From the NCBI GenBank assembly GCA_021786815.1, contig JAJYMR010000234.1:1-42916 (forward strand): a DNA stretch of 42,916 bases, in the 5' to 3' direction. Shown piece after piece: positions 1 through 6,838 of this stretch (its first letter is position 1; each line of letters opens with the position of its first letter). This stretch comes from Deltaproteobacteria bacterium (lineage in GTDB: Bacteria > Desulfobacterota > Binatia > Binatales > Binataceae). Under the pieces are notes generated by a model that saw only the letters and a list, made by a program, of their open reading frames with translations, was not told the DNA's origin and searched no databases. The translations under genes and the position numbers were made by a program.

Positions 1-34
1 GCGATGCGACACGACCAATCGTCATTTGAGACAG

Positions 35-67
35 AGGATAGACCCTTGACCTTGGTCCAGGGTCAAG
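35..67 (-). promoter_or_regulatory. MerR-type dyad promoter reading out of the left edge
   Basis: An interrupted palindrome (45-55 against 57-67, 10 of 11 pairs, centre 56) overlaps a leftward promoter. The -35 is TTGACC at 66-61 and the -10 is CTATCC/TATCCT at about 41-35, giving a 19-20 bp spacer. An over-long spacer filled by a dyad is the hallmark of promoters activated by MerR-family regulators (metal, redox or drug sensing). Because the dyad is symmetric, a rightward promoter (TTGACC at 46-51) also exists, but no plus-strand gene follows it. The target and regulator would lie left of the window. The reading rests on sequence pattern only. Confidence 0.5.
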
Positions 68-112
68 CCCGTTAAGCCCAGTCGCTCGACCCCTGCATGG
101 GGATGGCGTCCG

Positions 113-919
113 TCACTCCGGCAGGCCGAACATCCTGGCGAGAGCCTTTATCTCCTCTTTGCGCCACGGCAGCGGCGCGGGGCGCTGGACCATTCCGGCG
201 GCCTTGAGATGCTCGGTTACCTTGGGATCTTCCTTGAACGGTTTGCCATACTCGCCCTCAAAGTAGATCTCTTCCATCGGCAGTCGCGGACGCTGGCCCC
301 CGGCTTCCCATCCCTCGGCGGGATATCCAACCAGCAGTACCCAAAGCGGCACCCAATGGTCGGGCGGCTTAATGGCTGCTTTGATCGGTCCCGGCATGAA
401 GGCCGACAAGCAGACGCCCAGGCCTTCGTCCACCGCGGCAAGCATCGCCTGGCAAGTTGCGATTCCTGCGTCGGCCGCCACTCCGGCAATCGGGGGCGCG
501 CCGCCCGGCCGAGTCGCGGTCATCGCGTTCTCCGACGCGGGCTTAAGGATATTCGGCCACACGAAATCGTCGACGAACTTGTGGCTCCATCCGTGCGTGG
601 CGTTGAGCGCGCCGACGTCAACCAGCTTCTTGAGGCGGTCTTGCGCGCCGCGAAACGCGGTCGGATCGCAGTAGATGTAGATATGCACGGGAGCCAGCTC
701 GATATTGAGCGCCGAGACGGGGGTCTTCATCGCATCCAGCGTCTCGCGCGAAAGTTGATCGCGGAACACGACGATCGCCCGCATGAAGGTCGCGTTGACC
801 GCGCACGAGGCGCGCCGTGCGGCCTCGAGCATGGTCTGGATCTTCTCGCGCTCAACGGGGCGCCACGACTGGAAGTACCGAATCGTACGCCGCCGACCTA
901 CGACTTCTTTGAATTCCAT
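113..919 (-). CDS. nitroreductase-family FMN oxidoreductase (paralogue A)
   Basis: This 268-aa protein has a nitroreductase-like fold, with the N-terminal FMN-binding signature RRRTIRYF (residues 9-16) and the late LGVC segment typical of NAD(P)H:FMN nitroreductases. I chose the ATG at 919: it has AAGGAGAG just upstream, and it matches the start of its paralogue at 11610. The upstream extension to 964 lacks support. It is the last gene of the leftward crotonase-mutase operon, 41 bp after the mutase small subunit. By eye it is about three-quarters identical to the protein at 11610-12398. A small insert of Pro/Gly-rich residues near position 135 is the main difference. The substrate is unknown. 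Its operon position suggests a CoA-ester or enoate rather than a nitroaromatic, but that is inference. Confidence 0.85.
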   Translation of the reverse strand: MEFKEVVGRRRTIRYFQSWRPVEREKIQTMLEAARRASCAVNATFMRAIVVFRDQLSRETLDAMKTPVSALNIELAPVHIYIYCDPTAFRGAQDRLKKLVDVGALNATHGWSHKFVDDFVWPNILKPASENAMTATRPGGAPPIAGVAADAGIATCQAMLAAVDEGLGVCLSAFMPGPIKAAIKPPDHWVPLWVLLVGYPAEGWEAGGQRPRLPMEEIYFEGEYGKPFKEDPKVTEHLKAAGMVQRPAPLPWRKEEIKALARMFGLPE

Positions 920-960
920 AAGCCTCTCCTTGCTGAATCGCGCGTCGCTCGCGCGCGTTA

Positions 961-1380
961 TCATGTGGCACTTGCCGCGGCGCGCTTCGCCTCGACGGCG
1001 GCGCGCACCTCGGCCGCGATTTCGCTAAGCGGCGTCCCGGTGGGAAACACTTTCGACACCCCGAGTTCGAGCAGCGCCGGGATGTCGCGCTCGGGAACGG
1101 TTCCTCCGACCAGCACGGCGATCTCTTTCGCCCTGTCGCCAAGCCCGGCGAGCAGCCGCTCGGTGAGCGCGCGATGCGCTCCCGACAGGATGCTCAGCCC
1201 GATTGCGTCCACGTCCTCCTGCAGGGCAACCGCAACGATTTTCTCGACGCTCTGGCGAAGGCCTGTGTAGATAACCTCCATTCCGGCATCGCGCAGGGCG
1301 TAAGCGACGACCTTCGCGCCACGGTCATGGCCGTCGAGGCCGGGCTTGGCAATCAGTACCCGAATGTTATCGTGCTCCAT
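961..1380 (-). CDS. methylmalonyl-CoA mutase-type small subunit, B12-binding
   Basis: This 139-aa stand-alone cobalamin-binding domain has the base-off motif DGHDRG (16-21), in which His18 should be the lower axial cobalt ligand. The following GLSILSGAH (61-69) and GG (92-93) line the dimethylbenzimidazole tail pocket. Its length fits the small subunit of split acyl-CoA mutases (MCM-C, IcmB/HcmB type). The ATG at 1380 is preferred; a TTG six codons upstream overlaps the likely GGAG ribosome site. It lies 22 bp after the large subunit and before the nitroreductase, so stoichiometric co-expression is expected. It should form the adenosylcobalamin holoenzyme with the product of 1403-3106. Confidence 0.93.
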   Translation of the reverse strand: MEHDNIRVLIAKPGLDGHDRGAKVVAYALRDAGMEVIYTGLRQSVEKIVAVALQEDVDAIGLSILSGAHRALTERLLAGLGDRAKEIAVLVGGTVPERDIPALLELGVSKVFPTGTPLSEIAAEVRAAVEAKRAAASAT

Positions 1381-1402
1381 CGCCACGAGTTTCTCCAAAT
1401 CG

Positions 1403-3106
1403 TCAGAGTACGACCGGCTCCTTGAAGGTTCCGAACTCGGCGCGCAGGATTGCGCAAATCTCGCCGATACTTGCGTACGACTTGACCGCGTCCAGGATGA
1501 AGGGCATCAGGTTGACGTCGTCTTTCGTGGCCCTGCCGAGAGCCTCAAGGGCGTGCTTTACACGCGCACCGTCGCGCTCGCGGCGTACCTGGGCGAGTTT
1601 TTCGCACTGGCGAGCGGCAATCCTGGGGTCGCTCTCGTAGAGCTGGAACTGCGAGCGTTCGGGCTCGGGACGGCTGAAGCGGTTGACGCCGACCACGATC
1701 TGCTCGCCCTGCTCGACGCGATTCTGGTATCGATACGCCTCCTGCGCGATCTCGCGCTGGATCATGCCGCTCTCGATACACGCGACCATCCCGCCCGCCG
1801 CTTCGATCCGGTCGATTATCGCGCGCACCTCGCGCTCGGTCTGGTCGGTAAGCGCCTCGATAAAGTGAGAGCCGCCGAGCGGATCGACGACTGTGGGCAC
1901 GTTGGTCTCGTAGGCGAGAATCTGCTGGGTGCGCAGCGCCAACTCGGCGCTCTGCTCGGTCGGGATCGCGAAGGGTTCATCCCACGCGGCGGTGAAAACC
2001 GATTGTACGCCGCCGAGCACCGAGGCGAGCGCCTGGTACGCGACGCGGACGATATTGTTGTAGGGCTGCTGGGCGGTCAGCGTGCTCCCGCCGCACACCA
2101 CGCCGAAGCGGAACATCTGTGCGCGCGGGTCGGTCGCGCCGAAGCGCTCCCTCATGATACCCGCCCAAAGCCGCCGTCCCGCGCGATACTTCGCGACTTC
2201 CTCGAACAGGTCGTTGTGCGTGTAGAAATAGAAGCTTAGCTGCCTGCCGAATTGATTGACGTCGAGCCCGCGCTCGCGGCACGCCTCGACGTAGGTGATG
2301 GCGTCGGCGAGCGTGTAGGCCATCTCCTGCACGGCGGTAGCGCCCGCGTCGCGGAAATGGGCGCCGGCGATACTGATCGCGTTGAAGCGCGGCGCATGCT
2401 TCACGCAATACTCGATCGTATCGACGATAAGACGAAGCGAAGGCGCGGGCGGGAAGATCCACGTTCCGCGCGAGACGTATTCCTTCAGGATGTCGTTCTG
2501 GATCGTGCCGGAAATCCGCTCCGCCGCCACGCCCTGGCGTTCTGCCACCGCCAGGTACATCGCGAGCAGGATCGCGGCGGTCGAATTTATCGTGAACGAC
2601 GCGCTGATTTTTCCGAGCGGGATGCCTTCGAAGAGTTCCTCCATGTCGGCCAGCGTATCGATCGCCACGCCCACGCGTCCGACATCGTCGGCGGCCATCG
2701 GGTCGTCGGAGTCGAGTCCGAGTTGGGTCGGCAGGTCGAGCGCGACGGAGATCCCGGTCTGTCCCTGCTCGAGCAGCCATCGGTAGCGCTGATTGGTCTC
2801 GCGAGCGGTGCCGAAGCCGCTGTACTGGCGCATCGTCCACAGCCGCCCGCGATACATCGAGGGCTGCACGCCGCGCGTGAACGGGTACTCGCCCGGCAAT
2901 CCGAGCGTATCGCGCTCATCGGCGTCGCGCTCGGTGTAAAGGATGTCGAGTTCGAGGCCCGACGAAGTGCGCGCGGGCGGAAGGTCGAGCTTTTCCACTT
3001 CTTCGCGCCATCGGCGCTCGGCGTTATCCGCTTCCCGTTCCTTTGCGTTGGGTTCGTTGGCCTCGGGGCCGTGTGCTCGACTGATTGAATCCGCCGTCTT
3101 TGCCAT
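1403..3106 (-). CDS. methylmalonyl-CoA mutase-type large subunit
   Basis: This 567-aa catalytic TIM-barrel subunit of a split adenosylcobalamin-dependent acyl-CoA mutase interconverts branched and linear CoA thioesters, classically methylmalonyl-CoA and succinyl-CoA. Visible family blocks are MRQYSGFGTARETN (from 92), DLPTQLGLDSDDP, SIAGAHFRDAGA with the substrate-binding His, QLSFYFYTHNDLFEEVAK, and QPYNNIVR. Tyr95 in RQYSGF is the residue that is Tyr in methylmalonyl-CoA mutases and differs in isobutyryl-CoA (Phe) and 2-hydroxyisobutyryl-CoA mutases. This favours methylmalonyl-CoA, although Ala replaces the usual Tyr before the conserved His (GAH rather than GYH). The ATG at 3106 has GGGGAGAAG eight bases upstream. 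The gene sits between the crotonase and the B12 subunit. No MeaB chaperone or epimerase gene is nearby. Confidence 0.92.
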   Translation of the reverse strand: MAKTADSISRAHGPEANEPNAKEREADNAERRWREEVEKLDLPPARTSSGLELDILYTERDADERDTLGLPGEYPFTRGVQPSMYRGRLWTMRQYSGFGTARETNQRYRWLLEQGQTGISVALDLPTQLGLDSDDPMAADDVGRVGVAIDTLADMEELFEGIPLGKISASFTINSTAAILLAMYLAVAERQGVAAERISGTIQNDILKEYVSRGTWIFPPAPSLRLIVDTIEYCVKHAPRFNAISIAGAHFRDAGATAVQEMAYTLADAITYVEACRERGLDVNQFGRQLSFYFYTHNDLFEEVAKYRAGRRLWAGIMRERFGATDPRAQMFRFGVVCGGSTLTAQQPYNNIVRVAYQALASVLGGVQSVFTAAWDEPFAIPTEQSAELALRTQQILAYETNVPTVVDPLGGSHFIEALTDQTEREVRAIIDRIEAAGGMVACIESGMIQREIAQEAYRYQNRVEQGEQIVVGVNRFSRPEPERSQFQLYESDPRIAARQCEKLAQVRRERDGARVKHALEALGRATKDDVNLMPFILDAVKSYASIGEICAILRAEFGTFKEPVVL

Positions 3107-3136
3107 ACGCTTCTCCCCGGATGGTCGCCCGGGTCA

Positions 3137-3922
3137 CTACTTGGAACGCCGCTCCTTCCATCGCGCGAGCGCCTCTTGATGCGCGTCGGATATCCAGGTG
3201 CGCGCGAAGGAGTCCGCTTCGAATTCTATCGCTTCTCCTTCTTCCAGGCCTTCACCGTCGTCCACCTGGCGCTTGATTGTGTGCACTGCGGAAGTCGGGT
3301 TCGCCGCGATACGCTCGGCAAGCTCGATCGCGTTTTGCAGCACTTCGGCCGGCTCAACGACGAAATCGACCAGGCCAAGACGAAGCGCCTCCTTTGCGTT
3401 GATTACCTCACCCGTCAACAGAAGGCGAAGCGCGACGCCGCGTCCGACCAGGTGTACAAGTCTCTGCCGTCCGCCCCACGCGGGAGTTATTCCGATCGTT
3501 ACCTGCTTGAAGGCGAAATGGGCCTTCTTGCTCGCGACCCTTATGTCGCAGGCGAGCGCGACTTCGCATCCGCCGCCGAAACTGTCGCCGTTGATCGCGC
3601 CAATAACCGGAACGGGCAACCGGCTCATCCGGTTCATCAGAATCTGCATCTGGCGCGACATCGCGGCCGCGGCTGCGTGGGTCGTAATCTGTTCGAATTC
3701 CTTCAGATCGCCGCCCGAAACGAAGGTGCGATCGCCCGCGCCAGTCACGACCGCGGCGGCGAGATGCGGCGCCTGCTCGACGTAGCCGAGGACGCGATCG
3801 AGCTCAGTCATCGTCGCAAGACCTACCGCGTTATGAACGGCCGGGCGGTCGAAGGTTATCAGGGCGACACGGTCGCGCTCTTCGTAGCGTAGATGTTCGA
3901 GGCCGTCAGGAATTTCAGCCAA
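3137..3922 (-). CDS. enoyl-CoA hydratase/isomerase (crotonase) family enzyme
   Basis: This 261-aa crotonase-fold protein has two oxyanion-hole segments, FVSGGDLKEF (67-76) and NGDSFGGGCEVALACD (111-126). The first catalytic Glu of hydratases is present (Glu120). The second, normally in a PE-V motif, is replaced: the segment reads FKQVTIGITPAWGG, with Gln140 at the Glu position. A simple hydratase is therefore doubtful. A decarboxylase or isomerase role is more likely, for example on methyl- or ethylmalonyl-CoA, by analogy with the E. coli Sbm-YgfG pair of mutase plus decarboxylase. It is the first gene of the leftward operon, 30 bp upstream of the mutase large subunit. The start is a TTG at 3922 with AAAGGA nine bases before it; no nearby ATG fits. 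No strong promoter stands out in the 120 bp upstream. Confidence 0.85.
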   Translation of the reverse strand: MAEIPDGLEHLRYEERDRVALITFDRPAVHNAVGLATMTELDRVLGYVEQAPHLAAAVVTGAGDRTFVSGGDLKEFEQITTHAAAAAMSRQMQILMNRMSRLPVPVIGAINGDSFGGGCEVALACDIRVASKKAHFAFKQVTIGITPAWGGRQRLVHLVGRGVALRLLLTGEVINAKEALRLGLVDFVVEPAEVLQNAIELAERIAANPTSAVHTIKRQVDDGEGLEEGEAIEFEADSFARTWISDAHQEALARWKERRSK

Positions 3923-4042
3923 ACTCCCAATCCTTTGCTATGAAATTCAGGGACATTTGCTCACAGTCGACAGTTTGTCGCAATCAGCAGATGCGACTGG
4001 ACGCGCGCTGACGACCGTTTTTTCCGGGCGATGCGGCGTTTG

Positions 4043-4978
4043 TCACTCGCGCGCGAGCAGGTCGCTCAGCGAGCGGCCTTCGTGCAGGCGTTTGATTGCT
4101 TCCGCAAGCATCGGCGCAAGACCAACCGGATGAATCGCAAGCGGCATCGCCCGCACCACGAGACTGTCGGTCGTGAAAAGCGCTTTGATCCCCAGCGCCG
4201 TAAGACGCTCGAGCGCCGGACCCGTGAAGAGCCCGTGCGTGCTCGCGACAAGCGCGTCGCCGGCGCATCCGGCTGCAAACAGCGCCTGATGTGCAGCCTC
4301 GATCGTCCCGCCGGTGCTGATCATGTCGTCCACGATGACCGGTGAGCGGCCTTGGACGTCGCCCACGACTCCGCTCGCTTCGACTCGCTCGGCACTGATT
4401 CGCGTCTTGTGCACGATCGCCATGGGCAAATCGAGAATCCGGGCGTAACGCCGGGCGAGTTTGACCGCGCCGAGATCGGGTGCGACGACGACCGCCTGGC
4501 GAGGCAGATGGGGGCGAAGCGCTTCGGCGAGGAGCGGCACGGCGCTCAGATGCTCGAGCGGGATCGAAAAGACGGCTTCGAGCGCCGCCGTGTGAAGGTC
4601 AACCGCCACGACGCGCTCGATACCGCTTGCGGCAATCAGGTCGGCAATCAGCCGCGCGCCTACCGATTCACGGCCGGTTACCCGGCGGTCCTGACGCGCG
4701 TAGCCCAAATACGGAATCACCGCCGTGAGCCTATGCACGCCAGCGCGCCGAGAGGCGTCGGCCATCAGCATCAGGTCCATCAGATGCTCGTCAACCGGCG
4801 GACCGGTGGGCTGGATAAGGTAAACGTCGTGACCTCGAACGGTCGCCTTCAGCTCGACGCGCAGCTCCGTGTCGGGGAAACGCGTCAGCGCCCTAGAACG
4901 CAGCGCGACACCGAGGCGCTCGGCAACTGATTCCGCCAGGGATGGATTGGCGGAGCCTGCAAAAAGCGAGAGTTCCAT
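4043..4978 (-). CDS. prs: ribose-phosphate pyrophosphokinase
   Basis: This 311-aa PRPP synthetase makes 5-phosphoribosyl-1-pyrophosphate from ribose-5-phosphate and ATP for purine, pyrimidine, His and Trp synthesis. Signatures include FPDTE (34-38), PYLGYARQDR (89-98), VDLHTAALEAVF (from 127), the KTR flexible-loop segment (191-193) and the PRPP-binding loop VDDMISTGGTI (217-227). Several positions deviate from the usual bacterial consensus, so it is a divergent Prs. The ATG at 4978 gives the usual MxLFAG N-terminus, but it has no good ribosome site. An in-frame TTG at 5020 is the alternative. An AT-rich TAAAAT at about 5024-5029 could be a -10, giving a short leader. No partner genes lie alongside. 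Confidence 0.9.
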   Translation of the reverse strand: MELSLFAGSANPSLAESVAERLGVALRSRALTRFPDTELRVELKATVRGHDVYLIQPTGPPVDEHLMDLMLMADASRRAGVHRLTAVIPYLGYARQDRRVTGRESVGARLIADLIAASGIERVVAVDLHTAALEAVFSIPLEHLSAVPLLAEALRPHLPRQAVVVAPDLGAVKLARRYARILDLPMAIVHKTRISAERVEASGVVGDVQGRSPVIVDDMISTGGTIEAAHQALFAAGCAGDALVASTHGLFTGPALERLTALGIKALFTTDSLVVRAMPLAIHPVGLAPMLAEAIKRLHEGRSLSDLLARE

Positions 4979-5064
4979 TGGCGCGAGAGCCGGAAGTGGC
5001 CGGCCTCCCAGTCGGCGCAACAGGGTATTTTATGGACTTGCCTAAGCATCGAACATGCCAGCCA

Positions 5065-5124
5065 GGCCCGAAAGGGTTGCCTGCACCACTTTTCGACTGC
5101 TTGGAGTGACTCGGCCCGAAAGGG
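5065..5124. repeat. twin GGCCCGAAAGGG mini-hairpins in the prs upstream region
   Basis: The 12-nt palindromic motif GGCCCGAAAGGG (CCC-GAAA-GGG, a GNRA-type tetraloop hairpin if transcribed) occurs at 5065-5076 and exactly again at 5113-5124. The stretch 4979-5161 between prs and the terminator of the RNA-binding protein gene holds no credible ORF. I recognise no known riboswitch consensus in it on either strand. It could be a protein-binding site pair or part of an untranslated leader. Confidence 0.4.
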
Positions 5125-5161
5125 ACGGTTACGGAGCGTAGCCGCCCGCAGGACGTGCGCG

Positions 5162-5201
5162 AAAGAAAAAAACGGCGCGACCGCCAGGGCGATCGCGCCG
5201 T
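5162..5201 (-). terminator. intrinsic terminator of the RRM protein gene
   Basis: This is a 13-bp GC-rich stem with one mismatch and a four-base loop (5172-5201). On the minus strand it is followed by a run of T (complement of 5165-5172). It lies 27 bp past the stop codon of the RNA-binding protein gene and separates that gene from prs. Confidence 0.9.
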
Positions 5202-5228
5202 CGTCATTTCAGATGACCTTATGGGTGC

Positions 5229-5579
5229 TTACCAGCGTGGGCCACGCCCGCCGCGGCCGCCACCACCACCGTGACCACCACCGCCGCCGCGCCGGCGCTC
5301 GCCGCCGCCACCGCCCCCACCGGAGCGAGGCGCGGTTTCGCGCGCGCGGTCGATTTTGATCCGGCGGCCCTTGAGTTCCGTGTCGTTCAGCGTCTGGATT
5401 GCCCGGTCCGCATCTTCCGACTCCGCCATTTCGACGAAGCCGAAGCCTCGCGACTGACCGGAGAACTTGTCGGAAATCACCGCTGCGCTGTGAACCGTAC
5501 CGACCTGTGCGAAGAACTCGGCAAGGTCTTCCTGAGTAACGTCGTAGGCGAGATTGCCTACGTACAATTTGCTGGGCAT
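5229..5579 (-). CDS. glycine-rich RRM RNA-binding protein
   Basis: This 116-aa protein has one RNA-recognition motif, with RNP2 LYVGNL (5-10) and RNP1 RGFGFVEM (44-51), followed by a Gly/Arg-rich tail (about 86-116) of RGG type. Bacterial members of this Rbp family are small, abundant, often cold- or stress-induced single-stranded RNA binders. The ATG at 5579 has AAGGAGG seven bases upstream. It is a single-gene unit with its own promoter, a ~100-nt leader and a strong terminator, which fits high, independently controlled expression. The RNA targets cannot be inferred from sequence. Confidence 0.93.
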   Translation of the reverse strand: MPSKLYVGNLAYDVTQEDLAEFFAQVGTVHSAAVISDKFSGQSRGFGFVEMAESEDADRAIQTLNDTELKGRRIKIDRARETAPRSGGGGGGGERRRGGGGGHGGGGGRGGRGPRW

Positions 5580-5682
5580 TCGATGCCCTCCTTGTGAATT
5601 AGCTGGAGGTTCTTAAACGGGAGACCCTGCGGGTTACCTTGCGGGTTCGGCGTGAAAGAAATCGTCCTAGCGTACTCTTTTC

Positions 5683-5710
5683 AGCATAACGTCAATTGAA
5701 GTTGAGTCAA
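5683..5710 (-). promoter_or_regulatory. sigma70-like promoter of the RRM gene
   Basis: On the minus strand, TTGACT (5710-5705) is separated by 16 bp from TATGCT (5688-5683). The inferred leader of ~100 nt contains the direct repeat AACCCGCA twice (about 5625-5650). This is compatible with the structured leaders seen on cold-shock-type RNA-binding genes. Confidence 0.55.
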
Positions 5711-5813
5711 GCGTGGCACATCGGGTGCCTTGAAAGGCAAATCAGCGGCCGTTTGAGCCTGATTCGTTAGGCGCGCGCTTCAGAGGGCCTAGTTGCACGT
5801 CGGCGCCGTTCGC

Positions 5814-6506
5814 TCACTCTTCAAAAAGGTTCATACGGACGCTATGTAGATGCTCCTGCATCGCGATACGCGCGGCTTCGGGTTCTCTCTGCTTCAATGC
5901 CTCAACGATCCTCCGATGCTCGCGGTTGGACTCGATTCGCCGCTCGCGTGTGACCGCGCGACGGCGCAGGCTTACCCATTCGGGCCTGAAGCGGGCGAGG
6001 TTGATGGCCTCGTAGATATCGATGAGCAGGCGATTTTTGGTGACCGCGACGAGCGCCAGATGGAGCTTGGCGTTCCACTGTTCCCATTCGGGGAAGGTTT
6101 CAGAACGCTCGGCGTTTTCCAGGATGCTCTCGAGTTCGCGCAGCTCGCCCATGGTCGCACGGGCGACGATGAGGTCGACCAGTTGCGCCTCGATAAGCGT
6201 GCGGATTTCAAGCACTTCGGCAGGGCTTGCTCCCGTGATGCTTTCGATAAGCGTTCGGGCGCCATCGGGCACCGCGGGCGCGGCGACGAAGGTGCCGCGC
6301 CCAACCTGCCGAACGATCCTGCGTTTGAGCTCAAGCGCGCGCAGGGCCTTGCGGACAGTGTTGCGCGCCACGCCGAAGCGGCACACCAGTTCGCGCTCGG
6401 TGGGGAGCCTGTCGCCGGAACTCCAGGAGCCGTCGGCGATTTTCTGCTCGATGTAGCAGACCAGGCGTTTGCACGCCTTCTCAGCCTTTTGTCGAACGTT
6501 GGTCAC
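5814..6506 (-). CDS. FadR-subfamily GntR transcriptional regulator
   Basis: This 230-aa protein has an N-terminal winged helix (about 12-75, including LPTERELVCRFGVARNTVRK) and an all-helical FCD ligand domain (about 95-225). Acidic and His residues are placed as in metal-binding FCD proteins (His in LHLAL, REHRR and EHLHS). Members sense organic acids or acyl groups and usually repress neighbouring catabolic genes and themselves. The start is a GTG at 6506 with only a weak ribosome site. It is divergent from the RND pump at 6839, so it may control that pump or itself. The adjacent TGGTCTA tandem is a candidate operator. The ligand is unknown. Confidence 0.88.
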   Translation of the reverse strand: MTNVRQKAEKACKRLVCYIEQKIADGSWSSGDRLPTERELVCRFGVARNTVRKALRALELKRRIVRQVGRGTFVAAPAVPDGARTLIESITGASPAEVLEIRTLIEAQLVDLIVARATMGELRELESILENAERSETFPEWEQWNAKLHLALVAVTKNRLLIDIYEAINLARFRPEWVSLRRRAVTRERRIESNREHRRIVEALKQREPEAARIAMQEHLHSVRMNLFEE

Positions 6507-6540
6507 CGCTTCAGTGCGCAGAGAGCCGAAGCTCGCTGAA

Positions 6541-6562
6541 GTAGACCAATAAATAGACCAAT
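6541..6562. promoter_or_regulatory. tandem TAGACCAAT candidate operator
   Basis: TAGACCAAT occurs at 6542-6550 and 6554-6562, a 12-bp period, just upstream of the GntR gene. Read on the minus strand it is a tandem TTGGTCTA. FadR-type operators use TGGT/ACCA half-sites, usually inverted; here they are direct repeats, so this is only a candidate autoregulatory site. Confidence 0.3.
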
Positions 6563-6600
6563 TTCAAGCATATGGCCATACGACTCGGCGAGAAATCTCG

Positions 6601-6629
6601 TTGACATGCCGAACGTTGCGAGCCATCAT
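6601..6629 (+). promoter_or_regulatory. candidate promoter of the RND pump operon
   Basis: TTGACA (6601-6606), a 17-bp spacer and CATCAT (6624-6629) point toward the pump gene. A perfect TATAAT also occurs at 6732-6737 but lacks a -35. The 332-bp gap 6507-6838 otherwise holds only the TAGACCAAT tandem and a minus-strand ORF (6626-6835) that I do not believe. Confidence 0.45.
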
Positions 6630-6838
6630 TCTTGTTCGAAGGTCATCAGGACTACAATTGGTTCACCACCTTTTCGATGATATTTGCCGCCCCGGCCCGC
6701 GAAGATGGGTAACCGTTTCGCCGGGTCCGCGTATAATTGAGGTTCGAGGTTCCGCGGCATAGCCACGGCCGAATCCGCGCCAGCATGGAGGCCACCGGTT
6801 GCTTCGCCGTCATGTGAACGGCGAGAGGTATTCATCCC

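Noticed and set aside
209..1270. 353-aa plus-strand open frame at the left end
   Set aside because: It is antisense to the nitroreductase and mutase small subunit, with an Arg-rich composition typical of shadow frames.
1403..3106. 2-hydroxyisobutyryl-CoA or isobutyryl-CoA mutase
   Set aside because: Tyr95 matches the methylmalonyl-CoA type. A definite call would need the full set of substrate-pocket residues compared in an alignment.
6626..6835. 69-aa minus-strand ORF in the gap before the RND pump
   Set aside because: It has no ribosome site and no family resemblance, and it overlaps the likely pump leader.
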